From: Anabaena sp. 4-3
Lineage (GTDB): Bacteria > Cyanobacteriota > Cyanobacteriia > Cyanobacteriales > Nostocaceae
Assembly: GCF_001597745.1 (NCBI RefSeq)
Contig: NZ_LUHJ01000013.1
Coordinates: forward strand, 96,213 to 160,212
Direction: 5' to 3'
Length of the DNA: 64,000 nt
The translations under genes were made by a program, and so were the position numbers. The notes under the pieces were generated by a model. The model ran no database searches and was not told the DNA's origin. It worked only from the letters and a program-made list of their open reading frames with translations. Below, piece after piece: positions 36,068 through 45,774 of this stretch (its first letter is position 1; each line of letters begins with the position of its first letter).

Positions 36068-36859
36068 ATGAATAAAGTAATTCCAGCCATCAGAGTCAAA
36101 AATCTTAGCTTTTATTGTGACAATCAAAAAATACTGGAAGGTGTGTCTATAGATTTTCATGAAAGTAAAGTTACGGCAATTATTGGCCCTAGCGGTTGTG
36201 GAAAGTCTACCTTCGTTAAATGTCTCAATCGCATGAAAGAATTAGAAACAGAGGTACAGGTTGAAGGTAGGGTAGAATTTTTTAACCAAAATATTTATGA
36301 GCGTCGAATTAATTTAAATCGGTTACGTCGCCAAGTGAGTATGGTGCTTCCCAAACCAAATCTTTTTCCCATGAGTGTTTATGATAATATTGCCTATGGG
36401 GTAAAATTGGTAGGATGGCGACCTAAATTTGAAATTGATGAAATTGTCGAAAATGCCCTGAAAGATGCTGATTTATGGGATGAAGTGAAAAATAAATTGC
36501 ATCGATCAGCTTTAGAACTTTCTGGTGGGCAACAACAAAGACTTTGTATTGCTCGTGCTTTAGCTGTTAAGCCAAAAGTGATTATTATGGATGAGCCTTG
36601 TTTTGGTCTTGATCCTGTTGCTAGCATGAAAGTAGAGAATTTAATTCAGAGTTTACGTTTGCGCTCTGAATTAACAATGATCATAGTTAGTCACAATTTA
36701 CCGCAAGTCAGCCGGATATCGGATTTTACAGCCTACTTTAACCTCAATGAACATCGGATTGGGCAATTGGTTGAATTTGGTACTACCAATAAAATTTTTA
36801 GCAGTCCTTTTGATGCTCGTACTCGTGAATACGTTTTAACTCGAATTGGGTCATATTAA
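36068..36859 (+). CDS. PstB paralogue with Pro in place of the Q-loop Gln
   Basis: 263 residues, close to PstB along its whole length. Walker A (40-48), signature LSGGQQQR, Walker B VIIMDEP and the switch His (VSHNLPQ) are all kept. But the Q-loop reads [10 protein letters not shown] where PstB has [10 protein letters not shown], so residue 95 is Pro instead of Gln. That Gln normally contacts Mg2+/water and couples ATP binding to the permease, so transport coupling may be altered. The D-loop is FGLDP rather than SALDP. No permease gene lies beside it except the pst set upstream. Its stop codon overlaps that of ureG on the palindrome TTAA. Confidence 0.9.
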   Translation: MNKVIPAIRVKNLSFYCDNQKILEGVSIDFHESKVTAIIGPSGCGKSTFVKCLNRMKELETEVQVEGRVEFFNQNIYERRINLNRLRRQVSMVLPKPNLFPMSVYDNIAYGVKLVGWRPKFEIDEIVENALKDADLWDEVKNKLHRSALELSGGQQQRLCIARALAVKPKVIIMDEPCFGLDPVASMKVENLIQSLRLRSELTMIIVSHNLPQVSRISDFTAYFNLNEHRIGQLVEFGTTNKIFSSPFDARTREYVLTRIGSY

Positions 36860-37476
36860 ATGTGTACTTTATTTACTTGCAAAGTGCTGTATTTGCAAAC
36901 AAAGTCAATCACTTCTCTGAGTCCTGATTGAGTTTTTAAATTAGTAAAAACAAAGGGTTTATCACCGCGCATTTTTTTAGCGTCCCGTTCCATAACGCTT
37001 AAATCTGCACCTACATAGGGAGCTAAATCTGTTTTATTAATTACCAATAAATCAGATTTAGTAATACCGGGGCCGCCTTTGCGGGGAATTTTATCACCAG
37101 CAGCGACATCAATTACATAAATTGTTAAGTCTACTAATTCAGGGCTAAAGGTAGCGGCTAAATTATCGCCACCGCTTTCTAAAAACACTAAATCTAAGTT
37201 AGTAAAATGCTGTTCTAGTTGTTCAATTGCTGCCAAATTCATGGAAGCATCTTCACGAATTGCAGTGTGGGGACAACCGCCAGTTTCTACGCCGAGAATG
37301 CGATCGCTCGCTAAGGCTTGAGAACGCACTAAAAACTGCGCGTCTTCTTGAGTATATATGTCATTTGTCACCACCGCAAGTTGATAGCGATCGCGCAAAG
37401 CTTTACACATCGCATCAACTAAAGCTGTCTTCCCCGAACCAACCGGCCCCGCTACACCTACACGAAAAGCATTCAT
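36856..37476 (-). CDS. ureG: Urease accessory GTPase UreG
   Basis: SIMIBI-class GTPase that delivers nickel to urease with UreE, UreF and UreD/H. The 206 residues have P-loop GPVGSGKT near the start, [13 protein letters not shown], the metal motif [15 protein letters not shown] (Cys-Pro-His), the [15 protein letters not shown] region and [12 protein letters not shown]. Follows ureF by 39 bp. The structural urease genes ureABC and ureD are not in this window. Confidence 0.97.
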   Translation of the reverse strand: MNAFRVGVAGPVGSGKTALVDAMCKALRDRYQLAVVTNDIYTQEDAQFLVRSQALASDRILGVETGGCPHTAIREDASMNLAAIEQLEQHFTNLDLVFLESGGDNLAATFSPELVDLTIYVIDVAAGDKIPRKGGPGITKSDLLVINKTDLAPYVGADLSVMERDAKKMRGDKPFVFTNLKTQSGLREVIDFVCKYSTLQVNKVHI

Positions 37477-37515
37477 AAGTCAACTAAAATCAATATAATT
37501 TTGAATTTTGAATTT

Positions 37516-38205
37516 TCAACTTCTAAACAACCTGGTATACTGGGTTTCATGCTGCATACTAGCCAAAGACAAACCCCAGCTACAACAGCCCAAGTCATCA
37601 TCTGCTAAAGAGATAATTTCTACTGTGGCATGACTAATTAATGGTTGCAACTGTAGTAACATTTCTTGTCCGGCTGTTTGTCCTAGGGGGATGAGTTTAA
37701 TCCCAGCAGTAATTAGATTAGTTCCCCAACTGTGCAGATATGCAAGCAAAGCGGCTTGATGATCAATTTGCCAATGTGCAGTCGCCAAGCCAAAAGCGAT
37801 CGCATAATTGCTAGGATTACCTACAGCATTGACCAAGGGTAAAACTTGTGGTTGTATTTTAGCAAGTAACTGCATGAGCGATCGCCCCATTTGCAAGCTA
37901 GAATTACGTAACTCTTGAGTTTCCCTAGCAGCAGATAACCACATATTCCAATAACGCAAACCTTCTACATCACCCCTGACAGTCGCCTCACTAGCTCTAA
38001 GCATCACCGCCGCTTCTAAACGAATCGCCCCATAACGCAATTCCGACTCTAACCATGCTTGCAAGCTGACTTGATTAGTAATTATGCCATTTTCTACTAA
38101 AGTTTCTAAACCTTCCGAATAGCTATATGCTCCCACAGGTAAAGCCGAGCTAGCTAGTTGTAAGATATGCAAGAAATGGCTATCAGTGAGGGTGATGGTG
38201 TCCAT
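37516..38205 (-). CDS. ureF: Urease accessory protein UreF
   Basis: 229-residue helical protein that forms the UreG-UreF-UreH complex during urease maturation. Recognised by [26 protein letters not shown] and the C-terminal half with [21 protein letters not shown]. It overlaps the end of ureE by 23 bp, indicating translational coupling. Confidence 0.95.
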   Translation of the reverse strand: MDTITLTDSHFLHILQLASSALPVGAYSYSEGLETLVENGIITNQVSLQAWLESELRYGAIRLEAAVMLRASEATVRGDVEGLRYWNMWLSAARETQELRNSSLQMGRSLMQLLAKIQPQVLPLVNAVGNPSNYAIAFGLATAHWQIDHQAALLAYLHSWGTNLITAGIKLIPLGQTAGQEMLLQLQPLISHATVEIISLADDDLGCCSWGLSLASMQHETQYTRLFRS

Positions 38206-38626
38206 AGGCGCCCAATTCTGGCTGAAAGGGTGAAATTTCCTCAGTAATTTCTAACCCCATTTGTTGTAACAGCTTGCATAATACTGGATCTGGCGAGAGA
38301 CGTAAATAGTTGGTGGTAATTTCTACAGGTACATGACGATTGCCTAAATGGTATGCAGCCCGCATTAATAATAGTGGAGTGGAAGCCACAACGGTTAAAA
38401 CTGGCTCTGGTTTAGCCGCAATTCTAATCAAACTGCTGTGAGATTCATCTTGGAGAATATCCCCATCTCTCAACACCGTTCCCCTAGGTAAACGCAAAAA
38501 TACTACCTTACCATCTGCTGTGTCAAAGCGGTGACGGCTACGAGTACGTTCTTCGGCTGTTAACGCTAAGGTGAAAGCGACTACAGCATCAGGGTTTGGT
38601 GGTTTACGTTGGGTTAACGTCAGCAT
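38183..38626 (-). CDS. ureE: Urease accessory nickel chaperone UreE
   Basis: About 147 residues. N-terminal UreE fold ([30 protein letters not shown]) and C-terminal metal-binding domain with [13 protein letters not shown], whose His is a nickel ligand at the dimer interface. A short His-rich tail YGHHHPH ends the protein. The frame begins at TTG 38632; ATG 38626 two codons in fits better. First gene of ureEFG. Confidence 0.94.
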   Translation of the reverse strand: MLTLTQRKPPNPDAVVAFTLALTAEERTRSRHRFDTADGKVVFLRLPRGTVLRDGDILQDESHSSLIRIAAKPEPVLTVVASTPLLLMRAAYHLGNRHVPVEITTNYLRLSPDPVLCKLLQQMGLEITEEISPFQPELGAYGHHHPH

Positions 38627-38666
38627 GATCAATCACAATTGCCTCTGGGAGAATTGTACAGTCTAT

Positions 38667-38731
38667 GTAGGGTGCGTCAGTCAGAGAAACTCTTAAGCTT
38701 CCCAGAAATGATTCGTACTGACGCACCCTAC
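38667..38731. repeat. 65-bp inverted-repeat element, copy 2
   Basis: Arms GTAGGGTGCGTCAGT and ACTGACGCACCCTAC, 15 bp and perfect. Lies 40 bp upstream of ureE. Same length and arms as 20993-21057 and 49047-49111; the centre is different. Confidence 0.93.
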
Positions 38732-38825
38732 TAACTTTTACTCAATCCCCAGTCAACAATTTTGAATTTTGTAGGCTTGCCTTCCCGTAGGGTATTTTGA
38801 ATTTTGAATTGATTTCCAGCCCCCT

Positions 38826-39449
38826 CTACGTCCACTCCAGCCAACCTTGATAACCGGTGACAATCCGATTACCATCTTTGAGGATGTGAACTTCTATCTG
38901 GTCGCTAGCCCAAGTAATTTTATCAGCAAAAGCCGGATTGAAGACATGAACTCGTTGATTCCGAGAGGAAACCGGGGAATCTGGAGAATTTATTGCTAAA
39001 GACTGGACAAACGGCCCATCAATTAAAATATCTAGTTGTTCTAACAAGGCTTGAGAACCTGGAGGTGCAGATTCAGATTGCAGTTCTTTGAGGGTGAAAC
39101 CACTAAAGGACATGACATTTAAACCAGCAGCTTTGAGTTTTCGCGCTAGTTCTGCTAATGCTGGTGCTTGCCAAAAGGGTTCACCACCGGAGAATGTTAC
39201 GCCTTGATTTTGCGGTTTGCTTAAAATTTGCTCAACAAGACTATCAACGCTGACTAATTGGTTAATTTCAAATGTCCAAGAGTCAGGATTAAAGCAGCCA
39301 GCACATTCACGGGGACAACCTTGAACCCAGACGACAGCACGACAACCGGGGCCATTCACTTCTGATTCATCAATGTAACCCATAATGTTCAGGTAGCCAG
39401 AGGGAATTTCTGGGACTGAAAAAGATAGGTTGGTTGGCTTGGTTTGCAT
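38826..39449 (-). CDS. NrdG-like radical SAM activating protein
   Basis: About 207 residues from the ATG at 39449, which follows AAAGGAG; the frame opens at 39497. The cluster motif is GCPRECAGC (Cys45, Cys49, Cys52, CX3CX2C), preceded by GPGCRAVVWVQ and followed by VTFSGGEPF. This is the pattern of anaerobic ribonucleotide reductase activating enzymes. No nrdD gene is present here. It follows another radical SAM gene by 26 bp, so it may activate or work with that protein instead. Confidence 0.85.
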   Translation of the reverse strand: MQTKPTNLSFSVPEIPSGYLNIMGYIDESEVNGPGCRAVVWVQGCPRECAGCFNPDSWTFEINQLVSVDSLVEQILSKPQNQGVTFSGGEPFWQAPALAELARKLKAAGLNVMSFSGFTLKELQSESAPPGSQALLEQLDILIDGPFVQSLAINSPDSPVSSRNQRVHVFNPAFADKITWASDQIEVHILKDGNRIVTGYQGWLEWT

Positions 39450-39475
39450 TGGTTTCTCCTTTGAATGGTGAATGA

Positions 39476-40291
39476 TCACAAAGCTATCGGGGCGCAACGC
39501 ACCGGAATGCTGGTTGCATCGTAAATAGCATCAGCTACAGTTTTGAGGACGTTAGCACTGATACATTTGAGTTTGCGAAATGCGGCGTTGGAAGATTCAA
39601 CCGCATGATTTCCCCTAGCATCCAATTGGCGAACCAAAACACGAGGACGAGCCGGAACGTTGAGTTGAATCTCATCGGGATGAAGACGCTGGAGGAGTTG
39701 GATATAGTCTTCGATCATTTCCGTAGTCCAGGGTGATAACAACATGGTTTGGATAGCCAATTGTCCTGAATATTCCCCTCTAAATTGCTCGATACCAGCC
39801 AGGATATGCGGTAGATTGATTGTCTCTGTTGGCTGATTGATGCGCTGCAATTGATTTGACGAAATTGCATCTAATTTGACAGCAACAATATCCGCTAGTT
39901 GTAACGCACGGCGTACCATGCGATCGCCTAGTAATGTGCTGTTAGTCAATACTACCGTAGGTCTTTTGATTTCCTGCTTGGCGATCGCTAAAATTTCCGC
40001 TAAATTTAATGCTAAGGTTGGTTCACCACTGCCACTGAGAGTTATCACATCTATCTGTTCATCAGTGGATAGTGCTTGCAAATCACTGAGTATGTCAGAT
40101 GTTGGTACAAAAATCTGACGCTGTGTGGTATAATCTTGTATTACCCCTAATTGACAATAAACACAATTAAAAGAACAGGTAGACACCGCACCAATCGGGT
40201 CTATACCGAGCGATCGCCCAAATCGCCAGGATTTCACAGGCCCGTAGACAAAGGAACTGCGGGGATTTTGTGTAGATTCTATGGCGTTCAT
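39476..40291 (-). CDS. Radical SAM protein
   Basis: 271 residues with the 4Fe-4S motif STCSFNCVYCQLG (Cys39, Cys43, Cys46). VITLSGSGEPTLA is the GGE-like SAM-binding strand and VVLTNSTLL follows, as in COG0731-type proteins. The N-terminal VYGPVKSWRFGRSLGIDP is typical of that group. C-terminal residues 220-271 form a small winged-helix-like tail. The reaction is unknown. It is immediately upstream of the NrdG-like gene and probably co-transcribed. Confidence 0.85.
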   Translation of the reverse strand: MNAIESTQNPRSSFVYGPVKSWRFGRSLGIDPIGAVSTCSFNCVYCQLGVIQDYTTQRQIFVPTSDILSDLQALSTDEQIDVITLSGSGEPTLALNLAEILAIAKQEIKRPTVVLTNSTLLGDRMVRRALQLADIVAVKLDAISSNQLQRINQPTETINLPHILAGIEQFRGEYSGQLAIQTMLLSPWTTEMIEDYIQLLQRLHPDEIQLNVPARPRVLVRQLDARGNHAVESSNAAFRKLKCISANVLKTVADAIYDATSIPVRCAPIAL

Positions 40292-40396
40292 TTTGTTTGA
40301 CCGCTAGTGAGGCGATCGTTTAAATTTGACTACCAAAAATGTAGAACTAAAAGTTGAGGAACTTGTGAAGGACTGGGAAGTGTTAACTGTTGATGG

Positions 40397-42205
40397 TTAA
40401 TTGTTGACTGTTGACTGGGTAACAGTTATTCTCCCTTGCTCCTCTGCTCCCTCCGCTCCCTGCTCAGGACTATTGATGTGTTTGACTGGAATAGAAATAA
40501 TCAATTCTGTACCTTGACCGAGTAAAGACGAGCATTTTAATTGACCTTGGTGTTTTTCTACGATAATTTGATAACTAATAGATAATCCTAAACCAGTTCC
40601 TTTTCCTATAGGTTTGGTGGTGAAAAATGGATCAAAAACACGGCTGATGATTTCCTCGCTCATTCCTGGGCCGTTATCTGCAATGCGAATCACTACTTGC
40701 TGCTGATGGGTGATTTCTGTAGAAATATAAATTTGTGGTTTATGATGAAATTTAGGGTTGTTAATCACTACTTCTTCTAAAGCATCAATAGCATTAGCTA
40801 TCAAATTCATAAATACTTGATTCAGTTGCCCCGCATAACATTCTACCAGGGGTAATTTACCGTACTCTTTAATTACTTGAATTTCTGAACAATCTGGTTT
40901 AGGTTTGAGGCGATTATGCAAAATCATCAAGGTACTTTCAATACCTTGATGAATATCTACCGCTTTGAATTCGGCTTCATCCAAGCGGGAGAAATTACGC
41001 AAAGATAAGACAATTTCTCGAATTCGTTCCGCACCTACATTCATCGAAGATAACAACTTGGGTAAATCTTCGATAATAAAATCCAGTTCCACTGACTCAA
41101 GTTCTGCTTTTAATGTTGGTGCTGGATGAGGATAATGTTGTTGATAGCATTGCAATAGGTGCAGCAGGTCTTGAGTATATTCAGTAGCATAACAGATATT
41201 GCCGTAGATAAAATTAACTGGGTTATTGATTTCGTGAGCAATACCCGCTACAAGTTGACCGAGGCTAGACATTTTTTCGCTCTGAATTAGTTTAATTTGG
41301 ATTTTCTGCAACTGCTCTAAAGTTTGTTTTAATTTTTCCTTTTCTTGATGTAAAGCTAAAGTGCGTTGCTGTACCCGAAATTCTAATTCTTGATTTGTCT
41401 GTGCTAATTGTTTGAGCGCAGCTTGTAAAGATATTTCTGCTTGTTTGCGTTGACTAATATCTAGTAAGAAGCCAAATAATTGTGTCACATTTTCAGGCGA
41501 TCGCGCCACCGTAACAATATCTTTTACCCATACCCACCGCCCATCAGCAGTTAAAAACCGATACTCAACTATATAATCATCCTGATTTAATAGTACATCC
41601 TGGTGATGAGAAACAACTTCTGGCAAATCTTCAGGATGAATGTGTGAATACCAAAAGTTTGGCTTATACCACTGTACTAACTCATAACCAAATAATTCTA
41701 TAGCTTGCGGCCCTACATAAGTAAACTTACGATTTATATCTACTGCTTCCCAAGGAACTAATTTCACACCTTCTACTAATCGCTTCAGTCTTTGTCTAGT
41801 TTGTTCTAAATCTATTTCTGTCAGCTTCCGCACAGTAATATCACTAGACATAACAGCATATTTATTTGTTATCCCTTCTGCATCTTGTATGGGTTCTCCA
41901 TCTACTAATAACCACCGCTCTTTTTGCTCCGGCGATAAATAAGAAATCTCAAATTTAAAGCTTTCTCCTTTTATCATTTGTTCCCGAATATAAGCTTGTT
42001 GAAAATTCTCTGGTGAGTTAGCAGCTAAGACAGTAAAAAATTTCTTTCCTATAAGCAAATCAATCGCTAAACCAGTGTATTCAATAAATGCTTGATTCAC
42101 CCATTCAATTCGCCCGGTTCTATCCGTCAATGCCATCAATAAATCTGAGCGTTCTGACAAAGCAGTAAACATAGTTAATGGTAACTTGAGTGAGTCATCT
42201 AACAT
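40397..42205 (-). CDS. PAS-domain sensor histidine kinase (cytosolic)
   Basis: About 602 residues from ATG 42205, which has GGAG 8 nt upstream; the frame opens at GTG 42214. Two PAS domains lie at about 15-130 and 145-258, the second ending with a PAC motif ([16 protein letters not shown]). A coiled coil (258-310) follows, then the H-box [16 protein letters not shown] (His324). The HATPase has N-box [12 protein letters not shown]1 DNGPGM (510-515) and G2 GKGTGLGLS. No membrane helix, so the signal is intracellular. No response regulator adjoins. The last 20 or so residues are encoded by intergenic heptamer repeats, which suggests that the original stop was lost. Confidence 0.93.
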   Translation of the reverse strand: MLDDSLKLPLTMFTALSERSDLLMALTDRTGRIEWVNQAFIEYTGLAIDLLIGKKFFTVLAANSPENFQQAYIREQMIKGESFKFEISYLSPEQKERWLLVDGEPIQDAEGITNKYAVMSSDITVRKLTEIDLEQTRQRLKRLVEGVKLVPWEAVDINRKFTYVGPQAIELFGYELVQWYKPNFWYSHIHPEDLPEVVSHHQDVLLNQDDYIVEYRFLTADGRWVWVKDIVTVARSPENVTQLFGFLLDISQRKQAEISLQAALKQLAQTNQELEFRVQQRTLALHQEKEKLKQTLEQLQKIQIKLIQSEKMSSLGQLVAGIAHEINNPVNFIYGNICYATEYTQDLLHLLQCYQQHYPHPAPTLKAELESVELDFIIEDLPKLLSSMNVGAERIREIVLSLRNFSRLDEAEFKAVDIHQGIESTLMILHNRLKPKPDCSEIQVIKEYGKLPLVECYAGQLNQVFMNLIANAIDALEEVVINNPKFHHKPQIYISTEITHQQQVVIRIADNGPGMSEEIISRVFDPFFTTKPIGKGTGLGLSISYQIIVEKHQGQLKCSSLLGQGTELIISIPVKHINSPEQGAEGAEEQGRITVTQSTVNN

Positions 42206-42228
42206 ACCCATCACTCCGGCTCAGAGTA

Positions 42229-42660
42229 TTATAGAGCATCACGTCTTCCTGCTATGTATGCTAAAAGTAACTTGCTGATATCATCCCGCACCTGTCGGAA
42301 TACTTGCAGCTTTTCGGTTTCCGTTCCCGTTGCGTCTGCTGGATCAGGAAAGGCAAAATGATGACGTTTGACTGCTGAAGGTAAAGAAGGACAACTTTGA
42401 TCAGCGTGATCGCACACTGTAATCACAGTATCAATTTTTTGGTCTAAAAATTGGTTGATATGTTTACAATAGTTTTGAGAAATATCTATACCAATTTCTT
42501 GCATTACTTTCACAGCTAAAGGGTGAACTTTTTCGGCTGGATTCATCCCTGCACTATGTACTGTTAATAAATCATCTGCTAATTCATTTAAAATTCCTTC
42601 TGCTATTTGACTCCGGCAAGAATTACCTGTGCAGAGTATAAGTAACAATGGTTTTTGCAT
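42229..42660 (-). CDS. arsC: Arsenate reductase, LMW-phosphatase type (ArsC)
   Basis: 143 residues of the low-molecular-weight phosphatase fold. P-loop CTGNSCRS with nucleophile Cys10, Asp in FPDPADATG, and the redox pair Cys83 and Cys90 in CDHADQSCP. This three-Cys set marks the thioredoxin-coupled arsenate reductases rather than plain protein phosphatases. No arsB/acr3 or arsR gene adjoins. It ends 24 bp before the histidine kinase start at 42205. Confidence 0.87.
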   Translation of the reverse strand: MQKPLLLILCTGNSCRSQIAEGILNELADDLLTVHSAGMNPAEKVHPLAVKVMQEIGIDISQNYCKHINQFLDQKIDTVITVCDHADQSCPSLPSAVKRHHFAFPDPADATGTETEKLQVFRQVRDDISKLLLAYIAGRRDAL

Positions 42661-42874
42661 ATTTGAATTTCATAAATTTTATCATGCTCGATAAATTTTA
42701 AGTCAAATCAAAAATCATAGTCTTCCGGGAAAGCACATAAATCTCAGTAAATATGGGGAATAAATAGGGAATTAATAATGTTATCTTAACCTTGATTTAA
42801 CAGAAAGATTACTATTACGAAATTCAATTATGTTATGTGAAATAACTTAATTAAAGATAAAATGACGATGAAAT

Positions 42875-42907
42875 AGATCCCCGACTTCTCAAAGAAGTCG
42901 GGGATCT
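42875..42907. repeat. 33-bp hairpin repeat, copy 2
   Basis: Perfect 15-bp arms AGATCCCCGACTTCT / AGAAGTCGGGGATCT with loop CAA. The other copy is at 19165-19197. It lies 23 bp past the end of the ABC permease gene, again directly downstream of a coding region. Confidence 0.93.
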
Positions 42908-42930
42908 GAGTTCCGCAAAATATGCCGTGT

Positions 42931-44049
42931 CTATCTTTTAATACTACGAGGATCGAGAGCATCTCTTAACCCATCACCGAGTAAGTTAAAAGCTAAGACT
43001 GTGAGAATAATTAGCACGGCTGGCGGCCAAATTAACCAAGGTTGTAGAACTAAAATAGAAGCATTACTGGCTAGAGACAGCATATTACCCCAAGATGGGT
43101 CAGGTTGTTGAATACCCAAACCAATGAGACTTAAGACGGCTTCCGCACCGATAAAACTGGGAACGGCTAAGGTAGCAGAGATAATTACATAAGTAGCAGT
43201 TTGCGGTAAAACGTGGCGCACAATGATATAAATTGGTTTTCCGCCCATTGCTCTGGCTGCTTGGACAAATTCCCGCTCTTTAATTGATAGTACCTGTCCG
43301 CGAATTACTCTAGCTAATCCTGCCCAACTTATTACCGAAGTAATTAATACAACAAGTAAGAAGCGTTGACTGCTGGATAATCCGGCTGGTAAAACCGCGC
43401 TTAGGGTAACTAACAGATAAATGCTGGGGAAAGTCATTAGCACTTCTGACACGCGCATGATGACGCTATCTGCCCAACCACCAAAGTAACCAGAAATACC
43501 ACCTATGAGCAAGCCCAGGGGAAAGGTAAACAAAACTCCCACAATACCGATAAACAGACTAATGCGCCCCCCATACAGCAAGCGACTAAATTGATCCCGT
43601 CCTTGTTCGTCAGTTCCTAGGATATTTAATTTAGCGTTACCCTCTGCGCCAAACAAATGCAAGTTTAAGGGAATACCTGGGATAATAGTGACTTCCTGCC
43701 ATTTAGGAGGTAGTGGTAAACTGAGTTGAAACAGTCGGTATTCTGGCCCTGAGACAAACAACCGCACTGGCGATGGCTGGGTGAAGTCTACAATTAGTTT
43801 GCGATCGCCTGTCTGTAAGTCGGTGTCTCCCTGAGTTGTAGGATAAATATGAGGGCCGATAAACTTACCCGATTGTGGTGCAACCCAATAAATTTTAGTT
43901 GGTGGTAATAGTGAACCATTAGGCTGTGACGCATAAGGGTTATAAGGGGCGACGAAATCAGCAGCAATTACCGCTATATAGAAAACTAATAGCAAAATTG
44001 CCCCAAATCGCGCCAATGGATTTTTTTGAAGTCTTTGCCACCAATTCAT
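42931..44049 (-). CDS. OppC/DppC-like ABC transporter permease
   Basis: 372 residues. N-terminal helix (FGAILLLVFYIAVIAADFV), a periplasmic insertion of about 120 residues that is longer than in standard OppC, the LGTDEQGRDQFSRLLYGGRISL hallmark of the peptide/nickel permease family, then five helices. The coupling loop is EREFVQAARAMGGKPIYIIVRHVLP. The C-terminal FNLLGDGLRDALDPR is typical. The partner OppB-like permease, ATPase and binding protein are not adjacent, as is common in cyanobacteria. Substrate unknown; oligopeptide is the default guess. Confidence 0.9.
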   Translation of the reverse strand: MNWWQRLQKNPLARFGAILLLVFYIAVIAADFVAPYNPYASQPNGSLLPPTKIYWVAPQSGKFIGPHIYPTTQGDTDLQTGDRKLIVDFTQPSPVRLFVSGPEYRLFQLSLPLPPKWQEVTIIPGIPLNLHLFGAEGNAKLNILGTDEQGRDQFSRLLYGGRISLFIGIVGVLFTFPLGLLIGGISGYFGGWADSVIMRVSEVLMTFPSIYLLVTLSAVLPAGLSSSQRFLLVVLITSVISWAGLARVIRGQVLSIKEREFVQAARAMGGKPIYIIVRHVLPQTATYVIISATLAVPSFIGAEAVLSLIGLGIQQPDPSWGNMLSLASNASILVLQPWLIWPPAVLIILTVLAFNLLGDGLRDALDPRSIKR

Positions 44050-44050
44050 A

Positions 44051-44090
44051 ATTATTAGTCATTAGTCATTAGTTATTAGTCATTAGTCAT
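44051..44090. repeat. Heptamer array (ATTAGTC)n
   Basis: About five ATTAGTC/ATTAGTT heptamers immediately upstream of the ABC permease start; complement of TAATGAC. CCCTTGTCT runs follow. Confidence 0.9.
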
Positions 44091-44171
44091 TGGGGAAGGT
44101 TGACGGTTGACTGGGTTGAAGAATAAATTCTCCCTTGTCTCCCTTGTCTCCCTGCTCCCCCACTGCCTTGA

Positions 44172-45047
44172 TTACGCTTGTAATTCCTTAACTAAGTATT
44201 TTTGTTCTTCTAGGTTTTTCTCATGTTCAACCACAAATACATTTGAGTAGAGATTGGCAATAATTTGTTGTCCTTGCTGTGTCAGAGATAAATATCTCAG
44301 CCCAGCTTGAATATAGGGATAAACGCAATTCCAATAAAATTTGGCGTAATTTTTCCGTAAATCCGCAGGCGTTTTATAGCCTAAATCTTTGCTAACTCCG
44401 GTTTCCTCAAACTCATAGAATAAAGAAGTGATTTTCTTTAAGTAACGTGGATCGCTTAATTGTCCAATTAAATCAGCAGCACGTACCAATCCGGCAAAGC
44501 TAGTTGTATCTTGATGATCTTCCGCACTAGGTACTGGAAACCTTGTTAACTCAATATTCCTTTTAATTACCTCCACATCAATCAGCTTATGTCCGCCAAA
44601 ACGCTCATCAATAAACAGTTTGGCTCTGTCTACATGATAAGGTGTCAGACTAGCATCAGAAGCCCCAGGCGGCAGAGTAATCATTTCACCATTTTTACCT
44701 GTGGCATACAAGTTTTCATGTTCTTGGTCTTGTCGGCAAACTCCTTTAACATAACCAATATCGTGACATAATAAGGAAATAATAAAATGTAACCAGTCTT
44801 CACTGGAAACACCACCTTCACGGATATGTTTACCGCGTAGAATTTCCTGACCGACAAGGGTAACTAATATGGAGTGTTCGACATTGTGATAGAGTGCATC
44901 ACTGTTGGCTATGTTTTCCAACGCCATATTACCAGCCCAAGCGATGATGTCTTGATAATCATTTTTTAGACAGCCATAAGTACGGCTGTAGCCCTCTCTC
45001 AGTTGTTTGACAAACGCATCAATTAAAATCTCAGTGGCGTTGAACAT
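44172..45047 (-). CDS. HD-domain phosphohydrolase-like protein
   Basis: 291 residues. Metal ligands of the HD fold are visible: YHNVEHS (His54, His58) and CHDIGY (His95-Asp96), with a later Asp in VRAADLIGQL. This is the HDc group found in nucleotide phosphohydrolases. There is no sensor or nucleotidyltransferase domain. Cyanobacterial relatives are annotated only by domain. Single gene; 120-bp gap of repeats to the ABC permease. Confidence 0.85.
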   Translation of the reverse strand: MFNATEILIDAFVKQLREGYSRTYGCLKNDYQDIIAWAGNMALENIANSDALYHNVEHSILVTLVGQEILRGKHIREGGVSSEDWLHFIISLLCHDIGYVKGVCRQDQEHENLYATGKNGEMITLPPGASDASLTPYHVDRAKLFIDERFGGHKLIDVEVIKRNIELTRFPVPSAEDHQDTTSFAGLVRAADLIGQLSDPRYLKKITSLFYEFEETGVSKDLGYKTPADLRKNYAKFYWNCVYPYIQAGLRYLSLTQQGQQIIANLYSNVFVVEHEKNLEEQKYLVKELQA

Positions 45048-45697
45048 AGTTGCGGCTCAGGTGGGATAGAAATTATTGATAGGGTATTAACAACAATCTA
45101 CATTTACAATTTCTCTCAATGGAGTTTAACAAAATGCAGATTGATCTTTTTTAACTCACGGATGACGGTACGTGCTAGTTATGTTTATACTGCGATCGCC
45201 TCTGGTGCTGCACCCCCCCAATCACAGTCAGTTAATGCGTGAGGTGTTGGCGACAGTAAGATTTTGCCGACATCAAACCCAGTAAGCAGTTGCAATAAAA
45301 TCAGACACATCAACCAAAAACAGTTAAAATTTCCATATATCTCCACACTCTCCATCTTCCACTTTTTTTCACTGGATGGCGGTGATCTAAATACCATGAA
45401 TGTGTGATTGAGCGATGATGATACAAAATCACGATTTTCCTGTGCTTCACCGTTACAAGATGGGGATTCATTTACCCACTTTAATAAAGATTTATATTTA
45501 CTTCAATTGAATTAATCATTATTTATGCTCATCAATTACCCAATTAAGTATACTTCAATTTAAGATGATACAATTCTATGGTGTTACATAAGTTAAATCC
45601 AGCCTTTAATGCTACTAAAAGTTTAATAGCAAATGTAAATTCTAGTTTTTTCAGTTAATAGTCGGGTAATTATGCTATAATTTAGCTGAATAATTTT
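45048..45697. other. Gene-free stretch upstream of tRNA-Gly
   Basis: 650 bp, AT-rich in its second half. A 70-codon minus-strand frame (45185-45397) has no family resemblance and is probably accidental. The tRNA promoter lies at the right end. Confidence 0.6.
45676..45681 (+). promoter_or_regulatory. -10 element of the tRNA-Gly promoter
   Basis: TATAAT 17 bp before the tRNA 5' end. No good -35 match is seen at 17-bp spacing (AGTTAA). Confidence 0.6.
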
Positions 45698-45769
45698 GCG
45701 GGCGTAATTCAGTGGTAGAATGTCACCTTCCCAAGGTGAACGTCGTGGGTTCGAGTCCCATCGCCCGCT
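45698..45769 (+). tRNA. tRNA-Gly (anticodon CCC)
   Basis: 72 nt. Acceptor stem GCGGGCG / CGCCCGC with discriminator T; D-arm ATTC-AGTGGTA-GAAT; anticodon stem TCACC / GGTGA with loop TTCCCAA, so anticodon CCC, reading GGG; variable loop ACGTC; T-arm GTGGG-TTCGAGT-CCCAT. CCA is not encoded. Confidence 0.97.
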
Positions 45770-45774
45770 TTTTG

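Noticed and set aside
45185-45397. 70-codon minus-strand frame upstream of tRNA-Gly
   Set aside because: No family resemblance, no ribosome-binding site, mixed composition with a poly-C run; looks accidental.
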